DNA of 59,085 bases from Candidatus Oscillibacter pullicola (GCA_019118935.1 DWXY01000042.1:1-59085), one strand, 5' to 3'. Numbered from the stretch's first letter, positions 8,287 through 17,760 are shown. Program-made: numbers and translations. The notes: a model not told the origin generated them from the sequence alone.

Positions 8287-8341
8287 GGGGAAAGATTGAA
8301 CCGCACATTTTCCGGCGCACATGGGACTGGAGGGTTTTCTC

Positions 8342-8923
8342 GTGAAAAAGCGTGTTCTCCTCTTCTCTGCGGCGGCCATTCTGTGCATCCTGGCCGGCCT
8401 CACTGCATACCACTGCTCGTTTCCTCTGGACGCGGACCTCAATGGGCTGGAACCGGCCGCGCTCCAATGGTTCAACCGGGGCAGGTCCGTTCCCTACGAG
8501 GCGGACCGGCTCCAGCTGTATCAGCCGGTGACCGTCGGAAGCCGCACCTATGTTCCTCTGGAGCTGGACGGACGGTTGGGATACCTGTGTCTTTCGAGAG
8601 GATTCACCGGGCGGTATAAATTCGACCACTCCGGTCGCGGCACCGGCTCCTTCCGCAACGGGGTGGTGGAATCCGGCGGAGAGCGGATGCTGCTCTTCCT
8701 GGGGCGGAACGGTGACGGCCGCATTGCCCGGGCGGTCTTTTCACCGGAGGGCGGCGGGCCTTATGCGCTGGACATTCCGGCCTCTCCCGTCTTTCTGGTG
8801 AGCGCCCCAGCGGATGACACCGTCTCCACAGGGCCCATCAGTATAGAGAAGATTGCTTTTTATGACAGCCAGGGGCGGGATATCACCGAGTCGCTCGACC
8901 TCAGCGGAGGCACCATCCAGTAA
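8342..8923 (+). CDS. Secreted or membrane-anchored protein of unknown function
   Basis: About 193 residues from a GTG start at 8342, chosen because GGAGGG lies 7 nt upstream; an in-frame ATG at 8321 has no site. The N terminus is MKKRVLLFSAAAILCILAGL-like, a positively charged start and one hydrophobic helix, so the protein is exported or anchored. The Cys in AYHCSFP might suggest a lipoprotein but the lipobox is poor. The remainder looks like a beta-rich extracytoplasmic domain. No family recognised. It is transcribed divergently from pncB and is 52 bp upstream of the pantothenate kinase gene. Confidence 0.75.
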   Translation: MKKRVLLFSAAAILCILAGLTAYHCSFPLDADLNGLEPAALQWFNRGRSVPYEADRLQLYQPVTVGSRTYVPLELDGRLGYLCLSRGFTGRYKFDHSGRGTGSFRNGVVESGGERMLLFLGRNGDGRIARAVFSPEGGGPYALDIPASPVFLVSAPADDTVSTGPISIEKIAFYDSQGRDITESLDLSGGTIQ

Positions 8924-8975
8924 GCGCCCCACCGAAAACCAAGCGGCCGTCTGCCGCTGAAAGGAAGTCATCACA

Positions 8976-9812
8976 ATGGATGTGATCTTAGGCATTGACA
9001 TCGGCGGCTCCACCACCAAGATCGTGGGTCTGCGGACCGACGGCAGCGTGATCTCCATGCTGCGAGTCCGGGCGGAGGATCAGGTGACCAGCCTGTATGG
9101 CGCCCTGGGCAACTATCTCACCAGCAACCGGCTCTCCCTGCGGGATGTGCGGCGGGTGGTGCTCACCGGCGTGGGCGCCTCCTATGTGGAGGGCGACATC
9201 TACGGTCTGCCCACCTGCAAGGTGGACGAGTTCTCTGCCAGCGGCACCGGGGCCCTGGCCCTGTCGGGCCAGTCCTCCGCCGTGGTGGTCAGCATGGGCA
9301 CCGGCACCGCCTTCCTCTGGGCGTCTCCCGACGGCATCCGCCACCTGTGCGGCAGCGGGATCGGCGGCGGCACCCTGGGCGGGCTCTGCCACAAGCTGGT
9401 GGGAATGGAGCGCTTCGGCCAGATCAAAAAGCTGGCGGAGAGCGGCAACCTGGACCACGTGGACCTGACCATGAAGGACATCACGGTCCACTCCGCTCCC
9501 ACTCTGGACCCGGATATGACTGCCGCCAACTTCGGCGATCTGGCGGAGGACGCCACTCCCGCGGACCTGGCGGCCGGCGTGGTGAACCTAGTACTCCAGG
9601 CCATCGGCACCATGACGGTGCTGGCCTGCCAGTGCTGTGACTCCAAGACCGTGGTGCTGACCGGGTCCATGACCACCCTGCCCCAGGCGGTCACGAATTT
9701 CCAGCTATTTGAAAAGCTGTACGGCATCCACTATATCATTCCCGAAAACGCCACGTTTGCCACCGCCATCGGCGCGGGACTGTGCAGCCTGCAGAAAAAG
9801 CCGGAGGCCTGA
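8976..9812 (+). CDS. coaW: Type II pantothenate kinase
   Basis: 278 residues of the actin-like ATPase fold. The phosphate-binding loop GIDIGGSTTK is at residues 6-15. Other family segments are VVLTGVGASY, VDEFSASGTGAL, VVVSMGTGTAF and a glycine-rich SGIGGGTLGGL. It phosphorylates pantothenate, the first step of coenzyme A synthesis. Type II kinases are not feedback inhibited by CoA in the bacterial forms studied. The HD hydrolase gene follows 7 bp later, so the two are likely cotranscribed. Confidence 0.9.
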   Translation: MDVILGIDIGGSTTKIVGLRTDGSVISMLRVRAEDQVTSLYGALGNYLTSNRLSLRDVRRVVLTGVGASYVEGDIYGLPTCKVDEFSASGTGALALSGQSSAVVVSMGTGTAFLWASPDGIRHLCGSGIGGGTLGGLCHKLVGMERFGQIKKLAESGNLDHVDLTMKDITVHSAPTLDPDMTAANFGDLAEDATPADLAAGVVNLVLQAIGTMTVLACQCCDSKTVVLTGSMTTLPQAVTNFQLFEKLYGIHYIIPENATFATAIGAGLCSLQKKPEA

Positions 9813-9819
9813 GGGCGCC

Positions 9820-10836
9820 ATGACGGAAAATTGGTCCCTGTATCATCCGGAGATTCCGGAATTCCTCTGCCGTCTGGCGGAGACGCCGCCCATGGCCCGG
9901 CTGCGGCAGGTGGGCATGAACTGCGGGTGCGAGTACACGTCCTTCCCCCGTTTTGCCGGGTGGGTGCCCTACTCCCGGTTTGACCACAGCATGGGCGTGG
10001 GGCTGATCGTGTGGCACTTCACCGGCGATCTCCGCCAGAGCGCGGCGGGGCTGCTCCACGATGCGGCCACCCCCGCCTTTGCCCATGTGGTGGATTTTCT
10101 CCACGGGGACCACCTGCATCAGGAGTCCACCGAGGCACGGACGGCGGAGCTCATCGAGACCTCGCCGGAGCTTCAGGTGCTGCTGGGAGAATACGGTCTC
10201 GCAACGGAGGACGTGGCGGATTACCACCGCTATCCCATCGCCGACAATGACTCCCCCCAGCTCTCCGCCGACCGTCTGGAGTACACGCTGGGGGACCTGC
10301 GGTGCTACGGCTTCGCCGGGGCGGACGCCCTCCGCGCATTCTATGAAGACCTCACCGTCTGGCGGGACGAGTCCGGCCGGCCGGAGCTGGCCTTTCGCAC
10401 GCTGGAGACCGCCTGCGCCTTCACAGAGGCTTCGCTCCAGACCGCCCGGGTCTATGTGGCGGACGAGGACCGCTTCGCCATGCAGGCCCTGGCGGACCTG
10501 CTGCGCGATGCCGTGAACCGGCAGGTCTTGACAGAGGACAACCTGTATCGGACGGAGCCTTTTGTCATCCAAAAGCTGGAGGCGGATCCGGCCAGCGCCC
10601 GCCGGTGGCGCCGGTTCCGGCGCTTCTGCCGGGTGGAGCGGAGCGCGGACCGGCCGGAGAACGGACTCTGGTTCCGGATTCCCGCCAAGCTGCGGTACAT
10701 CGATCCACTGGTGGCGGGCCTTGGCCGCGTCTCCCGGTTGGACGCCGGGGTGCAGCAGGCCCAGGAGGCTTTCCTGGCCACGGACTTCGCCTGCTGGATC
10801 GGCGTTCCGGAGGAAACCGCCGGAGAGAATGATTGA
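9820..10836 (+). CDS. HD-domain phosphohydrolase
   Basis: 338 residues from the ATG at 9820. A metal-dependent HD domain is visible: H in YSRFDHSMGVGLI, the HD pair in AGLLHDAATPAFAH, and a late Asp in SADRLEYTLGD. The layout resembles dGTPase-like HD proteins that cleave nucleotides, but the substrate cannot be inferred. It is packed between coaW (7 bp) and the small Cys-containing gene at 10856 (19 bp), forming one unit. Confidence 0.85.
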   Translation: MTENWSLYHPEIPEFLCRLAETPPMARLRQVGMNCGCEYTSFPRFAGWVPYSRFDHSMGVGLIVWHFTGDLRQSAAGLLHDAATPAFAHVVDFLHGDHLHQESTEARTAELIETSPELQVLLGEYGLATEDVADYHRYPIADNDSPQLSADRLEYTLGDLRCYGFAGADALRAFYEDLTVWRDESGRPELAFRTLETACAFTEASLQTARVYVADEDRFAMQALADLLRDAVNRQVLTEDNLYRTEPFVIQKLEADPASARRWRRFRRFCRVERSADRPENGLWFRIPAKLRYIDPLVAGLGRVSRLDAGVQQAQEAFLATDFACWIGVPEETAGEND

Positions 10837-10855
10837 AAGATTGGGAGAAAGAGAC

Positions 10856-11215
10856 ATGGATTACAGAGAAAAAGCTGTCCGGTGCGTGCGGGAGACCGTC
10901 CTGCCTGTCCAGGCGGCACAGTTCCGGGAGTGCGGCTGCGACCTGGACGCCCAGTACCGGAAATACGGGGACACGGAGGGCTTTTTTGCCAGGGTCCTCC
11001 AGCCCGGGCGCCTCTATGAGGTGGGCTATCCCAAATGCGTCTGCCCCGAGGTGCTGCGGGGAGAGACGGCCGACGCCGCCCACTGCGAATGTTCCCGGCA
11101 GAGCGTGCTGTATATTCTGGAACAGCTGCTGCCCGAAAAACGCATCACGGTGCAGACCGTGGAGACGGTGCTGGGCGGCGGGACCTGCTGCAGGTTCGCC
11201 GTCACAGTGGAGTAG
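10856..11215 (+). CDS. Conserved 119-residue protein with Cys-rich segment
   Basis: ATG at 10856 with a GGGAGAAAG site. The C-terminal half contains GYPKCVCPEV, AHCECSRQS and GGGTCCRF, six closely spaced Cys with His, suggesting metal binding. The overall pattern (small alpha/beta with glycine and Cys near the end) resembles V4R-like or aminothiazoline-carboxylate hydrolase-like small domains, but I cannot assign it. Last gene of the 8342-11215 unit; a long hairpin follows. Confidence 0.75.
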   Translation: MDYREKAVRCVRETVLPVQAAQFRECGCDLDAQYRKYGDTEGFFARVLQPGRLYEVGYPKCVCPEVLRGETADAAHCECSRQSVLYILEQLLPEKRITVQTVETVLGGGTCCRFAVTVE

Positions 11216-11231
11216 CAGTGGAAAATACAAA

Positions 11232-11262
11232 CAGGAGCCCGGTGCTGTGCACCGGGCTCCTG
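11232..11262 (+). terminator. Hairpin terminator after the coaW unit
   Basis: A perfect 14-bp stem (11232-11245 with 11249-11262) with a 3-nt loop lies between convergent genes. It lacks a clear T run, so efficiency is uncertain. Confidence 0.65.
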
Positions 11263-11278
11263 CGTTCACGTATGGGGA

Positions 11279-11713
11279 TTATTCCTCGTCCTGGGGCTTG
11301 TCCTCGTCCTCCAGGCCGTTCAGATCGAACTCCAGCTTCTCGCCGCAGTTGGGGCAGATGACCTCGCCGTCCTCCAGGACGGACTCGTCGAAGTAGATGG
11401 TCTCCTCACAGGTGGGGCAGGTGGTGGCGTAGCAGTCCTCGTCCTCCTCCGGCTCCTCATACTCGTATGCATCCTCTTCGTCCTCGTCATCCTCGCCGAA
11501 GACGGCGTCCTCCACGTCCTCCAGGTCGTCGCTGACAGCGTCCAGGCCGTCGTACAGCTCCTCCTGGCCCGCCTTCATATCCGCGATCTCCAGGGCGATG
11601 TCGTCCAGCACGTCGATGATGGCGGCAAGCAGCTTGCCCTCCTTCTTCTCGGTGTCCAGCTCCATGCCCTCGGCCAGGCCCTTCAGATACGCGACCTTCT
11701 CCGTGATCTCCAT
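11279..11713 (-). CDS. CD1247-like acidic zinc-ribbon protein
   Basis: 144 residues. An N-terminal helical domain (MEITEKVAYLKGLAEGM to about residue 60) matches the clostridial CD1247 N-terminal domain. A very acidic Asp/Glu linker follows (about 70-93), then a zinc ribbon with TCPTCEETIYF and VICPNCGEKL. The domain is widespread in Clostridia, often beside translation genes; its function is not established. It lies 84 bp after efp and a terminator separates them. Confidence 0.85.
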   Translation of the reverse strand: MEITEKVAYLKGLAEGMELDTEKKEGKLLAAIIDVLDDIALEIADMKAGQEELYDGLDAVSDDLEDVEDAVFGEDDEDEEDAYEYEEPEEDEDCYATTCPTCEETIYFDESVLEDGEVICPNCGEKLEFDLNGLEDEDKPQDEE

Positions 11714-11764
11714 AACAGCAGCTCCTTTCCTTCACAAACAGCGTTGCGGTTATTCTCAGGAACA

Positions 11765-11790
11765 AAAGGGGGGAAACGCTTCCCCCCTTT
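11765..11790 (-). terminator. Terminator after efp
   Basis: An 11-bp stem (11765-11775 with 11780-11790) with loop ACGC lies 8 nt beyond the efp stop on the minus strand, followed by TTGTTCC. Confidence 0.75.
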
Positions 11791-11797
11791 GCCTCGC

Positions 11798-12367
11798 TTA
11801 CTCCTTGCTGCGGCCGATATACTCGCCGGTGCGGGTGTCGATCTGGATCTTGTCGCCCGTGTTGATGAACAGGGGCACCTTGACCTCGGCGCCGGTCTCC
11901 AGGGTGGCGGGCTTGGTCACGTTGGTGGCGGTGTCGCCCCGCAGGCCGGGCTCGGTCTCCGTGACCTCCAGGTCCATGAAGTTGGGCACTTCCACGGTGA
12001 ACACGCTGCCCTTGTAGCTCACCAGCTTGCAGACGGTGTTCTCCTTCACGAAGCGGAAGGCGTCGCCCAGCACGTCCCGGTTCAGCGGGACCATGTCGTA
12101 GGTCTCCGGATCCATGAAGTAGTACAGGTCGCCGTCGTTGTAGCTGTACTCGGCGTCCTTGCGCTCCACGGTGGCCTGCTCGAACTTGGCGGTGGGGTTG
12201 AAGGACTCCTCGCGGATGGCGCCGGTCATCACGTTCTTGTACTTGGTGCGCACGAAAGCGGCGCCCTTGCCGGGCTTCACGTGCTGGAACTCCACCACGG
12301 TGCAAACGCTCCCGTCCTTTTCAAAAGTGACACCATTGCGGAAATCGCCGGCAGTAATCGTTGGCAT
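11798..12367 (-). CDS. efp: Elongation factor P
   Basis: 189 residues, the family length, with three OB-like domains. The conserved tip loop VKPGKGAAF carries Lys34, the position that is modified in many bacteria. EF-P relieves ribosome stalling at polyproline stretches. A good promoter lies upstream. No modifying enzyme is recognisable in this window. Confidence 0.97.
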   Translation of the reverse strand: MPTITAGDFRNGVTFEKDGSVCTVVEFQHVKPGKGAAFVRTKYKNVMTGAIREESFNPTAKFEQATVERKDAEYSYNDGDLYYFMDPETYDMVPLNRDVLGDAFRFVKENTVCKLVSYKGSVFTVEVPNFMDLEVTETEPGLRGDTATNVTKPATLETGAEVKVPLFINTGDKIQIDTRTGEYIGRSKE

Positions 12368-12443
12368 AAATGATCCTCCTCTGAAATCTCAAGAAAAGCT
12401 GACCAGCCGGCCGCCTCTCTATCTCTATAAAAATTCCTCTGCT

Positions 12444-12472
12444 ATTTTATCCTATGTTGTCCGGTAATGCAA
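12444..12472 (-). promoter_or_regulatory. Promoter of efp
   Basis: Minus strand: TTGCAT (12467-12472), 17-nt spacer, TAAAAT (12444-12449), about 75 nt before the efp start. The -35 box lies just beyond the yqeG stop codon at 12480. Confidence 0.75.
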
Positions 12473-12479
12473 GTATTTT

Positions 12480-12992
12480 TCAGGACTTTTTTTCCATTTT
12501 GCGGCGGCAGACAGCCTTAAACGGGGCCTGGAGAGCGTGGAGCACCTTCTGCCATGGCGTCACGGCGCCGCCCACCGGCTCCACCATCAGGGGCAGGACT
12601 CCGGCCCGGTTGGCGGCCAGCATATCCGTCAGCAGCTTGTCCCCCAGCATGGCGGTGCAGGCCCGGTCTGCCCCGGCCCGTGCCATGGCGGCCTCCAGGC
12701 CCCTGGGGCTGGGCTTGCCCGCGCGGCCCTGATACGGCACCCCCAGGTCCGCGCAGAACTCCGTCACCCGGCTGCCGGAGCGGTTGTTGGAGACGATCAT
12801 GAAACCGATCCCCGCCTTGCGGAGGGCAGCGATCCAGTCCCGCAGGGGCTGGTCCGGCCGGCGGGTCTTCTTGGCGGCCAGGGTGAAGTCCAGGTCGCTG
12901 AGCAGCAGGGTGATCCCCTGCTGCCGCAGCCAGTCCGGCGTGATCTCGCTGTAATGCTGGAACACCCAGCGGGGCGTCAGGGAAAACGGCAT
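12480..12992 (-). CDS. yqeG: YqeG-type HAD phosphatase
   Basis: 170 residues from the ATG at 12992 with an AAGGAG site 6 nt upstream. HAD motif I is present as LLSDLDFTLA (nucleophile Asp), motif II Ser in IVSNN, and the motif III/IV region in GKPSPRG and MLGDKLLTDMLAANRAG. YqeG belongs to the HAD IIIA group near phosphatidylglycerophosphate phosphatases; in Firmicutes it is usually listed as a conserved HAD hydrolase. Divergent from the gene at 13066. Confidence 0.9.
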   Translation of the reverse strand: MPFSLTPRWVFQHYSEITPDWLRQQGITLLLSDLDFTLAAKKTRRPDQPLRDWIAALRKAGIGFMIVSNNRSGSRVTEFCADLGVPYQGRAGKPSPRGLEAAMARAGADRACTAMLGDKLLTDMLAANRAGVLPLMVEPVGGAVTPWQKVLHALQAPFKAVCRRKMEKKS

Positions 12993-13065
12993 AAGCGGCT
13001 CCTTCTCTGCATAGTCTCCTTTTAGTATACCAGTCCCAACGGGATTCCACAAGGGGGAGTTCATT

Positions 13066-13833
13066 TTGCAGATCTATCTGGCCGTGACGCCGGCCGAGGC
13101 CCGGGAGGCCTCCCGCTTCCGCTGTTCCCTGGCCCATGTGGCCTACTGCATCGGGCCGGACTCCACGCTCCTGCGGCAGAACCTGCTGCTCCAGACCCGG
13201 GGCGGGCTCCTGTCCGTCACGGACCGGGGCGCGCCCTTTGTCGCCAGCCCGGAGCGGCTGTCGGCCGCCGCGCTGCGGGAGTGCGGGCGGCGGAGCTACG
13301 GCGGCGTGCTGCTGGATTTCGAGCAGCCTCCCGCACCGGACCGGCTGGCCTTTGCGGAGACGCTGGCCCGGCGCCTGTCTCCCCGCCCCGTCTATGTGCC
13401 GGAGTCCTACGCCGCGGCGTCGGGCGCCATTCCCCTGATCTGCACCGCCATCTCCGGCGGGAACTTTGTCCAGCGCCTGCAGGAGGCCGCCGCCGGACGA
13501 GGTGGGGCAGGCAGTCTGGCCCTGGATGTCCAGCGGCTGCGGATGGACTTCACCCTCCCGGCTCAAAGCGGCGAGGGCCACCCCCTCAGCGGCCGGGAGC
13601 TCCAGGACCTGCTGGACCGGGAGTCCCCCTCCGTCTTCTTCTCCCAGGACCTGTGCGCCCGGTATTTCACCTATGCCCGGGACGGGGAGACGCACTTCGT
13701 CCTCTTCGACGACGCGGACACCCTTTCGCAGAAGCTGCGAACCGGCGGGAACATGGGCTTCGCCGCCGCCTTCCTGATGTATCCGGAGGTGCAGGATCTG
13801 CTGCCCAGGCTGTTTCCAGGGCGGCGGACATAA
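13066..13833 (+). CDS. GH18-like TIM-barrel protein, function unknown
   Basis: 255 residues from a TTG start at 13066 with AAGGGGGA 7 nt upstream. No signal peptide. The segment YGGVLLDFEQ resembles the catalytic DxxDxE strand of glycoside hydrolase family 18 barrels, and the end (FVLFDDADTLSQKL, then GFAAAFLMYPEV) resembles the last two strands of spore-germination GH18 proteins such as YdhD. The full catalytic motif is not intact, so activity is doubtful. Assignment is tentative and rests on pattern only. Confidence 0.7.
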   Translation: MQIYLAVTPAEAREASRFRCSLAHVAYCIGPDSTLLRQNLLLQTRGGLLSVTDRGAPFVASPERLSAAALRECGRRSYGGVLLDFEQPPAPDRLAFAETLARRLSPRPVYVPESYAAASGAIPLICTAISGGNFVQRLQEAAAGRGGAGSLALDVQRLRMDFTLPAQSGEGHPLSGRELQDLLDRESPSVFFSQDLCARYFTYARDGETHFVLFDDADTLSQKLRTGGNMGFAAAFLMYPEVQDLLPRLFPGRRT

Positions 13834-13863
13834 AAAGTGCTGTACCTTCCGGCACAGCACTTT
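13834..13863. terminator. Bidirectional terminator between the GH18-like gene and rpsU
   Basis: A 10-bp stem AAAGTGCTGT (13834-13843) with ACAGCACTTT (13854-13863) starts at the stop codon of the upstream gene. It is symmetric, with A and T at the ends, and lies between convergent genes. Confidence 0.75.
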
Positions 13864-13874
13864 CCCTTGGCAGA

Positions 13875-14057
13875 TCAATAATAGCGCTTCTTGTTCTTGC
13901 GAGCGGCCTCAGACTTCTTGCGGCGCTTGACGCTGGGGCTCTCATAATGCTCTCTCTTCCGCACTTCCGCGATGACGCCGGCCTTGGCGCAGCTGCGCTT
14001 GAAACGCTTCAGCGCGCTGTCGATGGACTCGCCGTCCTTCACATGGATCTCAGACAT
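13875..14057 (-). CDS. rpsU: 30S ribosomal protein S21
   Basis: 60 residues, highly basic, with the family signature [15 protein letters not shown] and [21 protein letters not shown]21 binds the 30S platform near the anti-Shine-Dalgarno region and helps initiation. It has its own strong promoter about 80 nt upstream. Confidence 0.97.
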   Translation of the reverse strand: MSEIHVKDGESIDSALKRFKRSCAKAGVIAEVRKREHYESPSVKRRKKSEAARKNKKRYY

Positions 14058-14135
14058 CTATATTTCCCTCCCTCCGAGGTATCCGGCTCAATCCAGGATA
14101 CTTTAAGGGCCATAATCTATGGCTTTAACATAAGC

Positions 14136-14164
14136 ATTATACAAACCTTCCGGGTCGTTGTCAA
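14136..14164 (-). promoter_or_regulatory. Promoter of rpsU
   Basis: Minus strand: TTGACA (14159-14164), 17-nt spacer, TATAAT (14136-14141). Both boxes are perfect consensus, as expected of a ribosomal gene. Confidence 0.9.
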
Positions 14165-14200
14165 GAGATTTTCCGGAAAATCAGCATTTCTACCGGGAGA

Positions 14201-14758
14201 TCAGTCCGCCGCCCTCCGGTACACGATGGGCACATCGTACCCGAACGTCCGCTTCCCGTTCACCTCCATGGTCTCCGCCACCTCCAGGGACTCCTGAGAG
14301 AAGCGCTCATGCAGGGTGAACTTCAGCACCGGGGAGAACATGCAGACGCTGCCGCCCTCCCACACGCCGTCCCGCAGGGTGTAGAGGGCAGGCGTGAACC
14401 GCTCGGACACCTGCAGCTCCTCCCAGCGCAGGGGTGGCAGTGTCTCATAGGTGGCCGCGCCGCCGTCCGCCGCCTTGGGCAGCTGATAGGAGGTCAGCTT
14501 CACCGCCTCCCCCTCCTCTGTGAAGAGGAACAGGTGGGGAGAGGCGTGGGTCTTTCCCTCTGTGGTGTAATAGCTCTCCTCCAGCACAAATGCTCCCGCA
14601 AAATCCGCGGGGAGGCCGTCAATCTTGTCGTTGCACACGGTGTTGACGTGCTCTGCCAGCGGCAGGGCAGGGCCGCCGCTCCGCCGCAGCTCCTCCAGCT
14701 GCCGGGTATTGTCAAACCTGCCGCACAGCAGGCGCAGGAATTCGTCCAGACGGCTCAT
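14201..14758 (-). CDS. Conserved protein of unknown function, weakly CpcT-like
   Basis: 185 residues from the ATG at 14758, supported by AAAGGAG 5 nt upstream. No signal or membrane segment. The start SRLDEFLRLLCGRFDNTRQLEE followed by a beta-strand-rich body (AFVLEESYYT, HLFLFTEEG, VKLTSYQLP) recalls the GxFDNxxQ pattern of CpcT/CpeT-type lipocalin-like proteins; this is only a pattern resemblance. It overlaps the rpsU promoter region at its 3' end side and is probably transcribed separately from leuS. Confidence 0.75.
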   Translation of the reverse strand: MSRLDEFLRLLCGRFDNTRQLEELRRSGGPALPLAEHVNTVCNDKIDGLPADFAGAFVLEESYYTTEGKTHASPHLFLFTEEGEAVKLTSYQLPKAADGGAATYETLPPLRWEELQVSERFTPALYTLRDGVWEGGSVCMFSPVLKFTLHERFSQESLEVAETMEVNGKRTFGYDVPIVYRRAAD

Positions 14759-14982
14759 GGGTTCTCCTTTCTCAGGCGGGGCCTGAAGCGCAGGCCGGAC
14801 GGGAAATCCCGTCCGGCCTTTTGGTGTGATTGGGATGAACTGGGATGCTCCCACCAGATGCATCGGCCGGTTCCCGGTCCAGCGGAACTCCCGCACCACG
14901 ATGCAGTCGGACAGGCACAGGCCGTCCGCCCCAAGGTTTTTGCCTCCGGCAAAAACGCTTGTACGCGCCACTGGGCGCGGTC
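14759..14982 (-). other. Intergenic region after leuS with two perfect hairpins
   Basis: No convincing gene. A 13-bp perfect hairpin lies at 14792-14819 followed by TTTT on the plus strand, and a 9-bp perfect hairpin GTTTTTGCC/GGCAAAAAC lies at 14936-14956. The frame of the downstream gene stays open back to 14971 and reads as unbiased protein (for instance DCIVVREFRWTGNRP), so a longer N terminus or a gene remnant is possible, but the ribosome binding site favours 14758. Confidence 0.45.
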
Positions 14983-17412
14983 TTATTTCGCGGGCTTGGC
15001 GATCAGGTTCACCAGCCGGTTCTTCACCAGGATGGTCTTGACGATCTGCATGCCCTCGGTGGCCTTCTGGACCTTCTCCACCGCCAGGGCGGCGTCCACC
15101 ACGGCCTTCTCCTCGCTGTCGGTGGGCATGGAGATGGTGCCCTTCAGCTTGCCGTTCACTTGGACGGCCATCTCCACCGTGGAGGCCACGGTCTTGCTCT
15201 CGTCAGCCACGGGCCACTCCGCCTGGCAGCACATCTTGCCCGTCTGGGCGGCGAAGCCCAGGTTCTCCCACAGCTCCTCGGTGATGTGGGGGGCGAAGGG
15301 GTTCAGCAGCAGGATCAGATATTTGAGATCGCCCCGGGTGCAGCCGTTGGCGCTCAGCTCGTTCACCATGGTCATCATGGCGGCGATGGCGGTGTTCATC
15401 TTCAGGCTGTCCACGTCCTCGGTGACCTTCTTGATGGTCTTGTGGATGATGGCCTCGTTGGCGGGGGTGACCTCATAGCTGTCGGAGGCGTTCTCCGCCA
15501 GGTTCCATACCCGGTCCAGGAACCGCTTGGAGCCCTTCACCGCGTCGTTGGACCAGGTGGCGGCCTTCTCGAAGTCGCCGATGAACATGATATAGAGGCG
15601 CATGGTATCGGCGCCGTACTGGTCCACGATGTCGTTGGGGTTCACCACGTTGCCCCGGGACTTGGACATCTTCTCGCCGCCCTCGCCCAGGATCATGCCG
15701 TGGCTGGTGCGCTTGGCATAGGGCTCCTTGGTGGGCACGGCGCCGATGTCATAGAGGAACTTGTGCCAGAACCGGGAGTACAGCAGGTGCAGGGTGGTGT
15801 GCTCCATGCCGCCGTTGTACCAGTCCACGGGAGACCAGTACTCCAGGGCCTCCTTGGAGGCGAACTCCTTGTCGTTGTGGGGGTCCATATACCGCAGGAA
15901 GTACCAGCTGGAGCCGGCCCACTGGGGCATGGTGTCGGTCTCCCGCTGGGCGGGGCCGCCGCACTTGGGGCAGGTGGTGTTCACCCAGTCGGTCATCTTG
16001 CTAAGGGGGCTCTCGCCGGTGTCCGTGACCTCGTAGGAGTCCACCTCCGGCAGCAGCAGGGGCAGCTGGTCCTCCGGCAGGGGCACCCAGCCGCACTTGG
16101 GGCAGTTCACCAGGGGGATAGGCTCGCCCCAGTACCGCTGGCGGCTGAACACCCAGTCCCGGAGCTTGAAGTTGGTCTTGGGACGGCCGATGCCCTGCTC
16201 CGTCACCCACTTCTTCATGGTGGGGATGGCCTCCTTGACGGTGAGGCCATTCAGGAAGCCGGAGTTCACCATGATGCCGGTGTCGTCCTTCAGGGTGAAG
16301 GCTTCCTTGGTGATGTCGCCGCCCTTGACCACCTCCACGATGGGCAGGCCGAACTTGGTGGCGAACTCCCAGTCGCGCTGGTCGTGGCCCGGCACGCCCA
16401 TGACGATGCCGGTGCCGTAGCCCATCAGTACGTAGTCGGAGACGAACAGGGGCACGTGCTTGCCGCTGGCGGGGTTGACAGCCTCGATGCCCTCCAGCCG
16501 GACGCCGGTCTTCTCCTTGTTCAGCTCGCCCCGCTCAAAGTCGGACTTGCGGGCGGCCTCCTCGATATAGGCGGCCACAGCGTCCCAGTTCCGGATCTGG
16601 TCCTTCCACTGCTGGAGATAGGGATGCTCCGGGGAGATGACCATATAGGTCACGCCGAACAGCGTGTCGCACCGGGTGGTGTATACCGTCAGCTTGTCGC
16701 CGTTGGTGGCGGTGAAGTCCACCTCCGTGCCCTCGGACCGGCCGATCCAGTTCTTCTGCTGGATCTTCACCCGCTCGATGAAGTCCAGGTCGTCCAGGTC
16801 GTCAATGAGCCGATCCGCGTACTTGGTGATGGCCAGCATCCACTGGCTCTTCTCCTTGCGGATGACCTGGCCGCCGCAGCGCTCGCACACACCGTCCACA
16901 ACCTCCTCATTGGCCAGGACGATCTTGCAGCTGGTGCACCAGTTGACGGGCATGGAGGCCTTGTAGGCCAGGCCCTTCTTGAACATCTGCAGGAAGATCC
17001 ACTGGGTCCACTTGTAGTAGCTGGGGTCGGTGGTGTTCACCTCCCGGTCCCAGTCGAAGGAGTAGCCCAGCATGTGCAGCTGCTTGCGGAAGTTCTCAAT
17101 GTTGTCGTGGGTCACATTGGCGGGGTGGATGTGGTGCTGGACGGCATAGTTCTCCGTGGGCAGGCCGAAGGCGTCATAGCCGATGGGGAACAGCACGTTG
17201 TAGCCCTGCATCCGCTTCTTCCGGCAGATGATGTCCATGGCGGTGAAGGGCCGGGCGTGGCCCACGTGGAGCCCCTGGCCGGAGGGATAGGGGAACTCGA
17301 TCAAGCCGAAGAACTTCTCCCGTGTCTTGTCCCCGGTGACGGCGGTGAAGGGCTTCTCCTCCAGCCACTTCTTCTGCCACTTCTTCTCAATGCTGGCAAA
17401 ATCGTACTTCAT
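14983..17412 (-). CDS. leuS: Leucyl-tRNA synthetase
   Basis: 809 residues, a class Ia synthetase of bacterial type. The HIGH-like motif HVGH is at residues 49-52; the KMSKS loop is intact as [10 protein letters not shown]. The CP1 editing domain has the Thr-rich and [18 protein letters not shown] segments, so post-transfer editing should work. A zinc-binding CTSC...CERC segment and a second CPKC pair are present. Expression is expected to respond to uncharged tRNA-Leu through the T-box leader upstream. Confidence 0.98.
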   Translation of the reverse strand: MKYDFASIEKKWQKKWLEEKPFTAVTGDKTREKFFGLIEFPYPSGQGLHVGHARPFTAMDIICRKKRMQGYNVLFPIGYDAFGLPTENYAVQHHIHPANVTHDNIENFRKQLHMLGYSFDWDREVNTTDPSYYKWTQWIFLQMFKKGLAYKASMPVNWCTSCKIVLANEEVVDGVCERCGGQVIRKEKSQWMLAITKYADRLIDDLDDLDFIERVKIQQKNWIGRSEGTEVDFTATNGDKLTVYTTRCDTLFGVTYMVISPEHPYLQQWKDQIRNWDAVAAYIEEAARKSDFERGELNKEKTGVRLEGIEAVNPASGKHVPLFVSDYVLMGYGTGIVMGVPGHDQRDWEFATKFGLPIVEVVKGGDITKEAFTLKDDTGIMVNSGFLNGLTVKEAIPTMKKWVTEQGIGRPKTNFKLRDWVFSRQRYWGEPIPLVNCPKCGWVPLPEDQLPLLLPEVDSYEVTDTGESPLSKMTDWVNTTCPKCGGPAQRETDTMPQWAGSSWYFLRYMDPHNDKEFASKEALEYWSPVDWYNGGMEHTTLHLLYSRFWHKFLYDIGAVPTKEPYAKRTSHGMILGEGGEKMSKSRGNVVNPNDIVDQYGADTMRLYIMFIGDFEKAATWSNDAVKGSKRFLDRVWNLAENASDSYEVTPANEAIIHKTIKKVTEDVDSLKMNTAIAAMMTMVNELSANGCTRGDLKYLILLLNPFAPHITEELWENLGFAAQTGKMCCQAEWPVADESKTVASTVEMAVQVNGKLKGTISMPTDSEEKAVVDAALAVEKVQKATEGMQIVKTILVKNRLVNLIAKPAK

Positions 17413-17472
17413 ATGCTTCTCCTCATTCCTGTGAATGGATTTCTCTGTTGGATCTGCGGCGGGATGAAAACG

Positions 17473-17725
17473 GCCCCTGACCGCTCTGCGGTCAGGGGCG
17501 TAAGAAACCTACGCGGTACCACCCTGTTCAGCCAGCCGTCGCCGGATGGCTCTCAGCGGCCCAAGGGGCCTCGGCCGGTAACGGGGCCTGCCGTCCCGCC
17601 CTACTACCCGTTCAGGCGGGAGACTCCGGGAACAGTCATCCGCGAAACTCCCCCACCGGCTCACAGCGGCCGCCGGCTCTCTGGAGGCAGGACGTTTCGC
17701 CTTTCTTCCCATCAATGTCGTTAAC
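17473..17725 (-). promoter_or_regulatory. T-box leader of leuS
   Basis: On the minus strand the leader carries the T-box core GGTGGTACCGCG (at 17512-17529 with flanking GAACAG), preceded by the usual stem-III-type segment and followed by a terminator: a 12-bp stem (17473-17484 with 17488-17499) and a short U run. A GGGAAG start and AGAGAG bulge-like element lie at the 5' end. T-boxes bind the cognate tRNA; uncharged tRNA-Leu would stabilise the antiterminator. A CUC triplet is present in the expected distal part of stem I, but I could not fold stem I confidently enough to prove the specifier. Confidence 0.93.
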
Positions 17726-17731
17726 GGGTTT

Positions 17732-17760
17732 ATTTTATGTGGCTTTGCGCGTTTTGTCAA
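17732..17760 (-). promoter_or_regulatory. Promoter of the leuS T-box transcript
   Basis: Minus strand: TTGACA (17755-17760), 17-nt spacer, TAAAAT (17732-17737). Transcription would begin about 7 nt before the leader. Confidence 0.85.

Noticed and set aside
14845-17724. Plus-strand frame of about 960 codons opposite leuS
   Set aside because: Antisense shadow of a certain leuS gene and its T-box; the translation is Gly/Val/His-rich without domain features.
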